A stretch of 64,000 nucleotides of DNA. Origin: Vampirovibrio chlorellavorus (GTDB lineage Bacteria; Cyanobacteriota; Vampirovibrionia; Vampirovibrionales; Vampirovibrionaceae). The notes beneath the pieces were generated by a model. It did not search any database and was not told the DNA's origin. It worked only from the letters and a program-made list of their open reading frames with translations. Below are positions 8,693 through 17,017 of the stretch, one piece after another. A program made the position numbers and the translations under genes. The stretch's first letter is position 1, and each line of letters starts with the position of its first letter. Location of the stretch: NCBI GenBank assembly GCA_903866275.1, contig CAIPMU010000020.1:124001-188000 (forward strand). Reading direction: 5' to 3'.

Positions 8693-9479
8693 GGCACCGT
8701 TGCTGGCAATTGAAAACCTTTCCGTGCAATTGGGCAAAAAAGTCATCTTGCAGGACGTTTCTTTTGAGATTAAAGCCGGGGACTGGGTGAGTGTGATTGG
8801 CCCCAATGGCGCGGGCAAAAGCACGCTCTTTAAAACCTTGCTGGGTCTGGCCCCAGTGAGCGCCGGCGCCATTCGATTGCTGGGTAAATCCTTGCAGCAG
8901 ATCAGCCCTCGGGATCGCGCGCGGGTGATGGGCTATGTGCCTCAGGTTGCCGAGCAGGGGCTCACTTGCACGGTGGAAGAATTTATCATGATGGGGCGTT
9001 ATCCCTATTTATCCGCCTTTGCCTCACCCGGTGCCGAGGATCGCCAAATCGTGGATCAGGTATTGGCGTTGACCGATACCGTGTCCTTCCGCCATCGTTT
9101 GATGGATAGCCTGAGCGGGGGCGAGCGGCAAAAGGTATTCATTGCCGGAGCCCTGGCCCAACAGCCCCGGTTGCTGCTGCTGGATGAACCGGCCAGCTAT
9201 CTCGACCCGCGCAACGAGCTGGACATTCAAGAGTTGTTGCAGCGCATTAACCGGGAAACGGGCATGGCCATTGTGATGGTCAGCCATCATTTAAACAGCG
9301 TGTTGCGTTATAGCCAGTTGGTGGTGGGCCTGAAGGCGGGCCAGTTGTTGTTTGACGGTTCGCCGCAGACCTTGCTGGAATCTAATATCTTGCAGGATTT
9401 ATTCGATGTGGAGTTTCAGGTGCTGACGGCCGCAGGCCAGTCATTTCCGGTGATTGTGCCGGATCGGGTGATGTCCTGA
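8685..9479 (+). CDS. btuD: BtuD-like ABC transporter ATPase
   Basis: ATPase that powers corrinoid import through BtuC. Motifs in order are Walker A GPNGAGKST, Q-loop (PQVAEQG), signature LSGGERQKV, Walker B LLLLDEPASYLDP and the H-loop SHHL. The frame could be extended upstream to 8625, but the GTG at 8685 is preceded by GGAG with 5-base spacing and overlaps the btuF stop, as usual for coupled genes. It is followed by btuC with a TGATG overlap. 264 residues, normal for FecE/BtuD. Confidence 0.92.
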   Translation: MAEAPLLAIENLSVQLGKKVILQDVSFEIKAGDWVSVIGPNGAGKSTLFKTLLGLAPVSAGAIRLLGKSLQQISPRDRARVMGYVPQVAEQGLTCTVEEFIMMGRYPYLSAFASPGAEDRQIVDQVLALTDTVSFRHRLMDSLSGGERQKVFIAGALAQQPRLLLLDEPASYLDPRNELDIQELLQRINRETGMAIVMVSHHLNSVLRYSQLVVGLKAGQLLFDGSPQTLLESNILQDLFDVEFQVLTAAGQSFPVIVPDRVMS

Positions 9480-10513
9480 TGTGGGGTTCACCGCGCTCCC
9501 GGTTGCTCGGGCTGATTTTGACGTCCGTTCTGGTGCTGTTCTGGATGCCCGGTTTTGGCAGTCGCTTCATTGCACCGTGGGACGTGTTGGGAGATCTCTG
9601 GTCGGGTTTCATTCAGGGCGGTTGGCATGTCCGGGAGACGCTGGATGCCCAGATCTTCTGGCAAATTCGTTTGCCTCGGGTGCTGTTTGCCTTTTTGGCA
9701 GGATCAGGGCTGGCGGTCAGCGGGATGACCTTTCAGGCGCTCTTTCGTAATCCGCTCACCACGCCGTATACGCTGGGGATTGCCAGTGGGGCTTCCTTTG
9801 TGGCGGTGCTGGCCACCTTTTTTGGCCTGACGGTGATGATCGGGACCTATTCGTTTCCCGGGCTTTTTGGCTTGGTGGGGGCGTTTGGTACCATGCTGCT
9901 GGTGTACAGTCTGGCCAGCCTGAGGCGCTATTTTTCGATGGAAGTGCTGCTCATGGCCGGGGTGGCAATTAATTACTGGATGGCCAGCGCCGTGGTGTTT
10001 GTGCAGTACGCCAGTGATTACACCAATGTGTTTCGGGTGCTGCGGACGTTGCTGGGAGGCTTTGAGGGCATTACCTATGGTTCATTTCTGGAGCTGTTGC
10101 CCTTTGTGCTGCCGGGTTTGCTGATTCTGGCGGGCTTGTGCAACGAACTTAACCTGATTGCGCTGGGAGATGAAATCGCGGTGGGTCGCGGGCTGGAATT
10201 GGCCAAAACCCGCCAATGGCTGTTTGTGGCCACGGCACTGATTGTGGGAGGCACAGTCGCGGTTTGTGGCCCCATTGGCTTTGTGGAGATCATTGCCCCC
10301 TATATTTGCCGCTTGCTGATTGGTAGTAATCACCGGATTTTAATGCCTGCCACGTTTTGTCTGGGTGGCATTTTGCTGTGCGTGTGCGACACTGTGGCCC
10401 GAACCCTGATCGCCCCGGCGGAGATTCCGGTGGGGGCCCTGACCGCTTTGCTAGGCGGGCCGTTTTTCATTGTGCTGCTGTTGCGTAAAAACCTGGGGAA
10501 AGTCTCGCTTTAA
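9479..10513 (+). CDS. btuC: BtuC-like FecCD-family permease
   Basis: Ten-helix inner-membrane permease of the iron-siderophore/cobalamin family; a dimer forms the channel for corrinoid. The family hallmark RLPRVLFAFLAGSGLAVSG is near residue 60, followed by QALFRNPLTTPYTLGIASG, and the C-terminal half has VAVCGPIGFVEIIAPYICRLL and the NHRILMP coupling segment. The start codon overlaps the btuD stop by one base. Length 344 is typical. A strong terminator follows, so the riboswitch-controlled unit is btuB-F-D-C. Confidence 0.92.
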   Translation: MWGSPRSRLLGLILTSVLVLFWMPGFGSRFIAPWDVLGDLWSGFIQGGWHVRETLDAQIFWQIRLPRVLFAFLAGSGLAVSGMTFQALFRNPLTTPYTLGIASGASFVAVLATFFGLTVMIGTYSFPGLFGLVGAFGTMLLVYSLASLRRYFSMEVLLMAGVAINYWMASAVVFVQYASDYTNVFRVLRTLLGGFEGITYGSFLELLPFVLPGLLILAGLCNELNLIALGDEIAVGRGLELAKTRQWLFVATALIVGGTVAVCGPIGFVEIIAPYICRLLIGSNHRILMPATFCLGGILLCVCDTVARTLIAPAEIPVGALTALLGGPFFIVLLLRKNLGKVSL

Positions 10514-10531
10514 AGTGGATGGATGCTTGAT

Positions 10532-10565
10532 AAAAAGCCTCTCCCAAAAGTCGAAGAGGCTTTTT
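10532..10565 (+). terminator. Rho-independent terminator of the btu operon
   Basis: Stem AAAAAGCCTCT / AGAGGCTTTTT (10532-10542, 10555-10565) ending in a T run 18 bp after the btuC stop. The symmetrical A and T runs let it serve the convergent small gene as well. Confidence 0.9.
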
Positions 10566-10587
10566 AGACGTCGAGGTTGTGAAAAAT

Positions 10588-10689
10588 TTATTTGGATGCC
10601 TTTTTGATATTTTTCTCGGCTTTTTTCTCTTTCATGGTTTTGGTTGCCTTCTTTTTAACATCCTTTTTCACGCTTTTTTCTTTAGACAT
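10588..10689 (-). CDS. 33-residue lysine-rich microprotein
   Basis: Very short ORF with a strong ribosome binding site (AGGAG, 7 bases before ATG). The product begins MSKEKSVKKD and continues with KKKATKTMKEKKAEKN, about 45% Lys and strongly basic, with no Cys or aromatic residues. Small Lys-rich proteins containing a KT(M/L)KEKKA-like core occur in many bacteria as uncharacterised products, which suggests nucleic-acid or ribosome binding, but no function is known to me. The SD, the single clean frame and its own flanking hairpin support a real gene. Confidence 0.65.
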   Translation of the reverse strand: MSKEKSVKKDVKKKATKTMKEKKAEKNIKKASK

Positions 10690-10756
10690 CGGCCATCTCC
10701 TCGGTCATTACCAGTTCCACAGTAGCACGTTTCGGAGCCCTTGAAGCGTTATTGGC

Positions 10757-11437
10757 TCAAGTGGCCTTGGGGTGTTTGAACGATTTGTTCCCGGGCAGTT
10801 TGGCCAACTGGTTGGCCCAGATCGGCATCGGGATGCTATTGAAGACAGCCACCAGAAAATAGACCAAAAAACTAAGCCGAAAGTAAAAGAAGGATAGCAT
10901 GGTGCCAATCGCGGCAATGATCAGCGGGACCAGCAAGCGGAGCTGAAACATGCGACGCAGGTGGGGATCGATGTTGGGCTTTAAAAATCGGGCCTCCGAG
11001 CAGGCGTAGGCGCACACGATGTTCAGCATGCCGTAGGTCAGGGTGATGCTGATGCCGTAGACAGAGGCTGTGACGGTGTCCCGGCCATACTTGCCCATGA
11101 GCGCCGTGGGGTAGGGTAAAAAGGTGACGGTCAGCAAGAGCAGCAGATTGAGCCAGATCAGGGTCTTATCGGTGCCCTGCAGGTGGGCAAACAGGGTGTG
11201 GTGCAGTACCCAGTAGCCCCCGATGTTCAGAAAACTGATGGCGTAGATGGCAAAATAGCGCCATTGATGCAGTAACAAGCCCGGCAATTGGGTTGTGACC
11301 ATATTCTGGCTGACCTGGGGCACAATAATCTGGGCGATCAACAGGGTCATAGCGAACCCAAAGATGTTATCGCTGAAGGATTTCAGGCGATCAATCTCCA
11401 TGATGTAGCGAGGCTGGCGTTGAAGTAAGTCAATCAT
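10757..11437 (-). CDS. TMEM175/DUF1211-family potassium channel
   Basis: Six-helix membrane protein of the bacterial TMEM175 family, which forms K+-selective channels. The hallmark first-helix motif appears as RLKSFSDNIFGFAMTLL (canonical FSDGVFAIAxTLL, so Gly-Val is replaced by Asn-Ile), followed by further hydrophobic segments. The frame is open up to 11482, but ATG 11437 has AAAGG 8 bases upstream and is preferred. It stands alone between divergent or convergent neighbours. Whether selectivity is retained with the altered motif is unknown. Confidence 0.8.
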   Translation of the reverse strand: MIDLLQRQPRYIMEIDRLKSFSDNIFGFAMTLLIAQIIVPQVSQNMVTTQLPGLLLHQWRYFAIYAISFLNIGGYWVLHHTLFAHLQGTDKTLIWLNLLLLLTVTFLPYPTALMGKYGRDTVTASVYGISITLTYGMLNIVCAYACSEARFLKPNIDPHLRRMFQLRLLVPLIIAAIGTMLSFFYFRLSFLVYFLVAVFNSIPMPIWANQLAKLPGNKSFKHPKAT

Positions 11438-11831
11438 GGATAAGGCCTTTGCGAATTTGGCACCTGGAATGCGTCTGGCCACTGCGGGCTGTATCTGCGT
11501 TCAGGATAGACCATTGGGGCCTTGTTGTGGATTAGGCAGGTGGTGAGTCCAGGGATGCTGGTTAGGGCATGGCCAATCGTCAGCGTAGAGGTTTGTCGCA
11601 ATCCCGGCTAATCACCCGACTGGTGATTCTGATTGCGCTCTCGGCTTGGGCAAGAGCGGCCTCAGGATTTAGCTATGATGCTTAACAATGCGGTAAGTTT
11701 CACTAGACAGGCTGTACCAGCATCGCTAAGATGAAATTGGAGAGCGCAGGATTTTAAGAATCGGATGTCCGAATTGCTTTCAGCTGTCGGGTATCCGCGC
11801 TTGTTGAGTTGATTGGAATTTTTGTGATTTT
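11438..11831. other. Intergenic region, contains a possible 38-codon ORF
   Basis: About 390 bp between divergent genes. The only coding-like item is a plus-strand ORF at 11569-11685 encoding a basic N-terminus followed by a hydrophobic segment (RLVILIALSAWARAAS), resembling a signal peptide with almost nothing after it. It has only a poorly spaced AGGG before its ATG. It could be a decayed exported-protein gene or chance. No clear promoter for the tolC-like gene is visible. Confidence 0.3.
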
Positions 11832-13367
11832 GTGAAAACGATCCCGGTCATGGCGTTATTTTCGTTGAAGGGGCGCTCCAGTCTTCAGTGTCGTCAGAGG
11901 ACTTTAGCGGCAGCTGTTCTGTTGTTTATGGCCCTATGCCTGAGCGGGCCTTTCGGTCTTTTGGCCATGGCTGAGGTGCCTGTTGTAACCCCAGCACCCG
12001 TTCACACGGCACCTGCGCCAGTGACTGCAATGCCGGGCCTACCCTTAAATCCATCTGGCGTGATCACGCCCGGAAGTGGTCCGTTATCCGTGCCGGTTGA
12101 CCCGGTCACGCTGGATCCGCTCTTTAGTTTTGCGACCCAGGGCATTACCTTGTCTGAAGCCTTTCAGCAGGCGGAACAGCATAACTTGCAGTTGCAGGCT
12201 GCTCAAAAAGATAACCTGATGGCCGGGTTGGATGTGCGCATTGCCCGACAATACGCCAACCCCCAGTTAACGCTGAACGGCTCCTGGGGTAAAGTTGTGA
12301 CGCACCAAAGTAACCCCCAGATGGTGGCCCTGAGTCAGGATATTGAAACGGCGGGGAAACATCGGCTCAAGGTGGAAATTGCGCAATCTGAGCAGGCATT
12401 GACCCGCTTTCAGGTGGATCAGATGCGTTGGGATATTCGCAATCAGGTACGACAAGCTTATGCCGGTTTGGTCGCTGCGGAACAAAGTCTCGACAATCTG
12501 GAGATTCAGCGCAGCTTGCTGGAGCGTTTGGTGGAAATTGCCAACAAGCGTTATCAGGCAGGCGCGGCGGCCTATTCTGAGGTGTTGCAGGCCGAGTTGG
12601 CCCGCAATCAGTTGACCGCCCAGAAGAACCAGTTTTTGGCCCGTACCGAGCAGGCAACCTACACGCTGAACAGCCTATTGGGCAATCAGCGTCCGCCTTA
12701 TTTTGAGCCCGCCGAAAAAGGGGTGCTGAAAATTCGGATTCAAAAAACGGAGTTGGCGCCCGATCTGAATTTTTCCATGCCGAGTCCGGCGACGCTCTAT
12801 GCCAAGGCCCTGCTGGTCCGCCCGGATTTGAAGGCCAGTGCCCAGTTAAAAGAGATTGCGGCACGGCAACTGAAATTGACCCGGCGTCAACGTATCCCGG
12901 ATATGAACCTCATGGCGGGATGGCTGTTTGCGCCGAATCCTCGCTTACCGGATGGCAATGTCGTTTGGCTACATGGGGCGTTTGTACAAACGATGTTTGA
13001 TTTGCCGGTTTATCATAACCAAAAATGGGAAATCCAGCGTGCCCAAACCCGGTTGCAGCAAACGGAGCTGGAAGTGCTGGACACTCAGCGTCAAGCGCAG
13101 CTGGAGATTGATCGTGCTTGCTCCCAGTTGCTGGCGTCCCGTAAAAATATTGAGTTGTACGAGTTGAATCTGATCCCTCAGGCCAGAACGTCCTTGCAGT
13201 TGGCTCAAAAAAGTTATGAAGTAGGTAAAACCTCTCTGGCGAACGTGGTGTTGGCTCAGCAAGCCACGCAAAACGTGCTGTCCAACTATCTGGATGTGGT
13301 GGTGGAGTATCAGAATGCCTGGGGTGAGCTGGAGCGTTCGGTGGGTGTGCCTGCGGAACAGTGGTAA
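11832..13367 (+). CDS. TolC/CusC-like outer membrane efflux protein
   Basis: Trimeric outer-membrane channel of tripartite efflux or type I secretion. A signal peptide (LAAAVLLFMALCLSGPFG) and Pro-rich spacer precede two OEP repeats, the first starting ITLSEAFQQAEQHNLQLQAAQ and containing the RYQAGAAAYSEVLQAE helix, the second with KSYEVGKTSLANVVLAQQ. 511 residues, slightly longer than typical because of the N-terminal spacer. The GTG at 11832 and the ATG at 11850 are both possible; neither has a strong ribosome binding site. No membrane-fusion or pump subunit is adjacent, so substrate is unknown. Confidence 0.85.
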   Translation: MKTIPVMALFSLKGRSSLQCRQRTLAAAVLLFMALCLSGPFGLLAMAEVPVVTPAPVHTAPAPVTAMPGLPLNPSGVITPGSGPLSVPVDPVTLDPLFSFATQGITLSEAFQQAEQHNLQLQAAQKDNLMAGLDVRIARQYANPQLTLNGSWGKVVTHQSNPQMVALSQDIETAGKHRLKVEIAQSEQALTRFQVDQMRWDIRNQVRQAYAGLVAAEQSLDNLEIQRSLLERLVEIANKRYQAGAAAYSEVLQAELARNQLTAQKNQFLARTEQATYTLNSLLGNQRPPYFEPAEKGVLKIRIQKTELAPDLNFSMPSPATLYAKALLVRPDLKASAQLKEIAARQLKLTRRQRIPDMNLMAGWLFAPNPRLPDGNVVWLHGAFVQTMFDLPVYHNQKWEIQRAQTRLQQTELEVLDTQRQAQLEIDRACSQLLASRKNIELYELNLIPQARTSLQLAQKSYEVGKTSLANVVLAQQATQNVLSNYLDVVVEYQNAWGELERSVGVPAEQW

Positions 13368-13507
13368 GTCATGTTACAGTTTGCCTGTGATCGATTGTCC
13401 GGTGGCGTGTCCCAAAAAGAGTTTCTGGGCGAGCGTGGCAGTTCTGATAGAATAGAGTGCATGTTAATCGTGGATAGATAGACGTTCAGGCAAGGGAAAC
13501 CCTTATT

Positions 13508-14416
13508 TTGTCGCTCCGCAAAAAATTGGCCGCTGGCGAACCCGTTGTGACGGTGGAGTTATCCCCACCCAAGGGTACGGATGTGACGCGTTTGCTGGCT
13601 CAGGCGCTGCCCTTAAAAGGTCGCGTGGATGCAATCAATATCCCGGATTGCCAGTTGTCGATGCTCAAGATGAACTCGATGGCCGCGTCCAAGCTGATTC
13701 AGGACGAGACCGGGATCGAGGCCGTCTGGCAACTAACCTGTCGGGATCGCAACCTGATTGCCCTGCAGGCGGATATGTTGGGGGCTTATGCGTTGGGGTT
13801 GCGCAACATTTTGGCCTTGACCGGCGATCCCGTGCAGATTGGAGATCAAAAAGAATACGCCAAGCAGGTGTTTCACCTGGAATCGGTGCGACTCCTGGAT
13901 TTGGTGCAGGCTTTAAATAGTGGGAAAGACGCCTGTGGCCAAGAGCTCAAGGCGCAGGGTACCCAGTTTACGGTCGGTGCAGCCATTAATCCCTTTAAAC
14001 TGTCCAATCGGGCGCAGCAGTTGCGCTTGCAGCAAAAAATGGAACGCCGGATTGACTTTTTTCAGACCCAGCCGGTGTATAACCGGGATACCATTGAAAA
14101 AATGCTGGAGCAGCTTCAGCTGAGCGCGGAACAGGTTGGATGCGTTCAGCCCAGGCTGTTGCTGGGGATTATTCCACCGCGCAACGCGGCGGCTGCCCGC
14201 CAGATGAATCGCACGATTGTGGGTGTCAACATTCCGGAGCATTTTATCGAGCTACTGGAGCGTTCCAGTCAGCCCGCCATGGACAGCCTGAAGTTTTGCA
14301 TGGATTTGGTGCATGAGTTCAAGCCCTTGGCCGATGGTTTTCATTTCATGCCGGTGGGCATGGCCTCTAAAATTGGCCTTCTGCTGGACGACTGTTTTGC
14401 AGTTTCCCCCACCTGA
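13508..14416 (+). CDS. metF: Methylenetetrahydrofolate reductase (MetF family)
   Basis: FAD-dependent reduction of 5,10-methylene-THF to 5-methyl-THF, supplying methyl groups for methionine synthesis in the cytoplasm. TIM-barrel signatures are visible: VTVELSPPKG at the start, AVWQLTCRDRN, LGLRNILALTGDP and RIDFFQTQPVYN, matching the family's E-x-x-P-P-K, H/Q-x-T-C-R-D-x-N and LTGDxP segments. It starts at TTG 13508 with AAGGGA about 10 bases upstream. 302 residues is normal for bacterial MetF. With B12 import nearby, B12-dependent methionine synthase is a plausible consumer, but that gene is not here. Confidence 0.88.
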   Translation: MSLRKKLAAGEPVVTVELSPPKGTDVTRLLAQALPLKGRVDAINIPDCQLSMLKMNSMAASKLIQDETGIEAVWQLTCRDRNLIALQADMLGAYALGLRNILALTGDPVQIGDQKEYAKQVFHLESVRLLDLVQALNSGKDACGQELKAQGTQFTVGAAINPFKLSNRAQQLRLQQKMERRIDFFQTQPVYNRDTIEKMLEQLQLSAEQVGCVQPRLLLGIIPPRNAAAARQMNRTIVGVNIPEHFIELLERSSQPAMDSLKFCMDLVHEFKPLADGFHFMPVGMASKIGLLLDDCFAVSPT

Positions 14417-14525
14417 AGGATACTTTTTTAGCCAGAATGACCGACTCTGGTATCAAGGCAGAATAACGCTGTGATCTGGTGTCCAATGCGTTTTGCTGTA
14501 GCATAAGTTTGAGAGTGAGGCAAAA

Positions 14526-15017
14526 GTGATGAGACGTTGGCCAGGATTGCTTCCGACACTGTTGTTGGGTTGTGTTTTGTTGGTGAACAGTGTGTCCCCT
14601 TTGTTGGCGCATAGCCAGGAAGCAGCGACCAGCCGTAAGAATATTTATATTTTCAATCCCGAATTTCCACCCAGTGTGATGGCGCAGTACCCGACCCCGC
14701 CTCTTCAGGAAACCCGATTCTGGCAGTTGCTGGATAAAAACTTTAACGCCACTGGTGATCTAGCCTTGACCCAAAATCTTGAAGATGCTGATTATCAGGT
14801 GGAATTACGCTGTTCTGGTGTCGTGAACTGCACCCGCTTGATCGTGGATGTAAAGGATGCCAAGCGCACGCAACTGGTCTCGTTCAGCTTTGGCAAGTAT
14901 ACACCTTATTGGGGGCTGGGTGCGCCTAACTTGCCTTATGTCGCCCAGCAGCTGTCTGAAAAGTTGAACGAGCATTTGAAGCTGCTGAACCAGGGTGGTT
15001 ACGGCTACTCAGAATAG
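14526..15017 (+). CDS. Exported protein of unknown function
   Basis: 163 residues with a clear signal peptide (RRWPGLLPTLLLGCVLLVNS, cleavage near LLAHS) and no further membrane segment, so probably periplasmic. The mature part has a Cys pair in LRCSGVVNCTRLIVDV that could form a disulfide, and a C-terminus rich in Tyr/Gly. I do not recognise the family; the layout (NFNATGDLALTQNLEDADYQV) resembles proteins that resolve stacked ancestral domains, but this is weak. GTG 14526 and ATG 14529 are adjacent; GAGG about 9 bases before the ATG favours 14529. Confidence 0.7.
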   Translation: MMRRWPGLLPTLLLGCVLLVNSVSPLLAHSQEAATSRKNIYIFNPEFPPSVMAQYPTPPLQETRFWQLLDKNFNATGDLALTQNLEDADYQVELRCSGVVNCTRLIVDVKDAKRTQLVSFSFGKYTPYWGLGAPNLPYVAQQLSEKLNEHLKLLNQGGYGYSE

Positions 15018-15082
15018 CGGAATCTTCTGAAGACCTCGAACACTATCCTTGGCCGTCATCGTCAGGCTTTTGGAGCCTATCA

Positions 15083-15130
15083 CCTGAAGCCGGAGATGGG
15101 CCCATGTGGGAAGCTCTCCGGGGTGCAGGC
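15083..15130. terminator. Bidirectional terminator-like hairpin
   Basis: Stem CCGGAGA / TCTCCGG (about 15090-15096 and 15115-15121), extendable by CCTG/CAGG across a small internal loop, followed by CTTTTT. It lies between convergent genes. Confidence 0.55.
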
Positions 15131-15146
15131 TTTTTGGCTGGCCGGT

Positions 15147-15581
15147 TTAGGGGGTGGCCTGCTTACCGGGCAGCATTTTTTGCAGTTGAGCCCGTTGGCT
15201 GGGGGTTAGCATATCGCGTTTTTTCAGGAAAGTGTCCATGGACTCGTTCATCAGGTACATTTTATTGTTGCTGATGCGGGTTTGGAGTTGGCGAATGCGC
15301 TGTGTATCGCCGGTGGGTAATATTTCTTTCATCTCAGCCATGTCTCGTTCAATCTGGCTGTTCACTTCCTGATGGGTTTTTTCCCAGTTGTTTTCCAGGT
15401 GTTGCATCTGGTTTTCCTGTTGAGATGTCAGATTCAACGTGCTCCAGTCAATATGCCGAGCTTCGCTGATGGATGAGAGATTGCAAAGCATGACGAGTGT
15501 AAAAAGTGTAATGCTGCCTTGACGGAGCTTCATAGTGGCTCGCGGTTCCCGAAGTTGTTGCTTAAAAACCTTGAAGTTCAC
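15147..15581 (-). CDS. Spy/CpxP-like periplasmic LTxxQ protein
   Basis: Small helical exported protein resembling periplasmic chaperones or stress sensors of the Spy/CpxP/CnrX group. After a signal peptide (hydrophobic ITLFTLVMLCNLSS) it shows two LTxxQ motifs, LTSQQENQMQHL and LTPSQRAQLQKML, separated by amphipathic helices, which is the family's signature arrangement. GTG 15581 has AAAGGTG 7 bases upstream; an internal Met at 15533 would give a shorter leader without a ribosome binding site. It ends the operon sigma factor, anti-sigma factor, Spy-like, so it is likely a product or sensor of the same envelope-stress response. Confidence 0.75.
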   Translation of the reverse strand: MNFKVFKQQLREPRATMKLRQGSITLFTLVMLCNLSSISEARHIDWSTLNLTSQQENQMQHLENNWEKTHQEVNSQIERDMAEMKEILPTGDTQRIRQLQTRISNNKMYLMNESMDTFLKKRDMLTPSQRAQLQKMLPGKQATP

Positions 15582-15627
15582 AATATGACACCTTTAATGT
15601 TTTGTTTGGTTTTGCTGCTGATCATGT

Positions 15628-16968
15628 TTATTTTCCCAGGATGTTTGAAATATCTTCGTCCGGCATTTGCTTGCTGAGGGCGTCAAAAAGATAAGCATCC
15701 GATGAGGGGGCCTTGCCTCGCGTGGACAGGGTATCGGATTGCAGGCTGCTAGCGCCTGCACGGTCTGCGTTGTTCACGTTGGCACTGGCCATGGCGGGCA
15801 CAGGCTCCAGAATGGGCTGCAAGTGTTGATCACCTGAAGAAGTCTTTTCTATGGGGCTGACGGGGGCGCTGTCTTCAAACATGGGACCGGGCGTGGCCAT
15901 ATCGCGGGCCCGTAAATGACGTCCTTCTGTCATGGCCGCTGGAATCGAAGCCAGCTCGCGTCCGTGCATGCTTGCAGAAGGATGAGAATGGAGGCTGGAA
16001 TCGGCGGATGACCCTGTCCCGTTTGTATTGTTTATTTCGACTTCCTCGACGGGGCTAATGCCCGGGATGTGCAGATTGGGAAGCGAAAGCACAATTAGCA
16101 GGATGGCCGCTGCCACCGGGATGGTTGCCCGTTTGGCCCAGTGCAGGCGTTTGGGACGGGCTCGATCCGCTGCCTTTTGCTGCGCCTGAATGTGTTCGAG
16201 TCGTTGTTGAATGTCGGGCCAGACATTGGGGGCTTGAGCCTGCATCTGTTTGGAGATGCGCTGGATGCCTTCACTGATCTGGTTGAACTGAAGCAGGCGG
16301 GTTCTCGCCAGATCGCTGGATTCAATGTGTTGTGTGGCCTGGATCATTTCCCGGGGAGTCAGGACTTGATCCACAAAGCCCGACAGGAGCTCCCATTGTG
16401 GGTCGATGGGGGTGTCATCAGCCTGAGGCTGGGCTTGGGAAACTGTCAGGCTGGCAGCCGCTTGCTCCGCCTGAAATTGAGCTATAATGACTTTGCTCTG
16501 CTCAAAGCTGCACTGGTTTTCCTGGCGATACCCGAATTGTTTAATCGTTTCTGAAACCTGCCGAAGCTGGGCCAGGCGTTCATTTGCCTCAGCGTTACGC
16601 GGTAATTGGCGCTCGAATGCTTTAAAATCTTCGCTCTGGCTGGGGATTTCACCGTCCATGTAAGCTGAAATCCATTCTGCCGGGTAATCGGAAGGAGCTG
16701 TGCCGGCATCCGCTTGCAGTTGACTGGAAAGCTTGCTCCAGAGTGCATCACCTTCGGGAAGAAGGTCCATTACTTTTTCCGGGGGGGAGACGCTGTTTTG
16801 AATCGCGGCTCGGGTCGCTTGTAACTTCAAAAATTCCTGCTGATACTCGGGATAGTCGTTGAGCAAGGCGTCCACCCTCAATATCTGAGACGCTTCAAGC
16901 ACTCCATCCAGATACTGGGAGAGGAGTAACCGAATTTCAGATAAAGAGTATGGGGGATTGTCCCTCAT
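15628..16968 (-). CDS. Anti-sigma factor with three repeated anti-sigma modules
   Basis: 446-residue single-pass membrane protein, placed 49 bp after the ECF sigma gene as is usual for cognate pairs. Three similar helical modules precede the membrane segment: residues about 14-60 (LLSQYLDGVL), 99-146 (WISAYMDGEI) and 192-240 (LLSGFVDQVL), each followed by leucine-rich helices like the anti-sigma domain of zf-HC2 proteins but without its His/Cys zinc ligands. The membrane helix is at about 282-298, after a basic stretch (RPKRLHWAKR), and the C-terminal 145 residues are low-complexity and probably periplasmic. Three modules are unusual; most such proteins have one. Confidence 0.75.
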   Translation of the reverse strand: MRDNPPYSLSEIRLLLSQYLDGVLEASQILRVDALLNDYPEYQQEFLKLQATRAAIQNSVSPPEKVMDLLPEGDALWSKLSSQLQADAGTAPSDYPAEWISAYMDGEIPSQSEDFKAFERQLPRNAEANERLAQLRQVSETIKQFGYRQENQCSFEQSKVIIAQFQAEQAAASLTVSQAQPQADDTPIDPQWELLSGFVDQVLTPREMIQATQHIESSDLARTRLLQFNQISEGIQRISKQMQAQAPNVWPDIQQRLEHIQAQQKAADRARPKRLHWAKRATIPVAAAILLIVLSLPNLHIPGISPVEEVEINNTNGTGSSADSSLHSHPSASMHGRELASIPAAMTEGRHLRARDMATPGPMFEDSAPVSPIEKTSSGDQHLQPILEPVPAMASANVNNADRAGASSLQSDTLSTRGKAPSSDAYLFDALSKQMPDEDISNILGK

Positions 16969-17017
16969 TGGATGATTATCCTTTGTTTTTTGTATCAGTT
17001 AAGGTCTATAGACAGGC

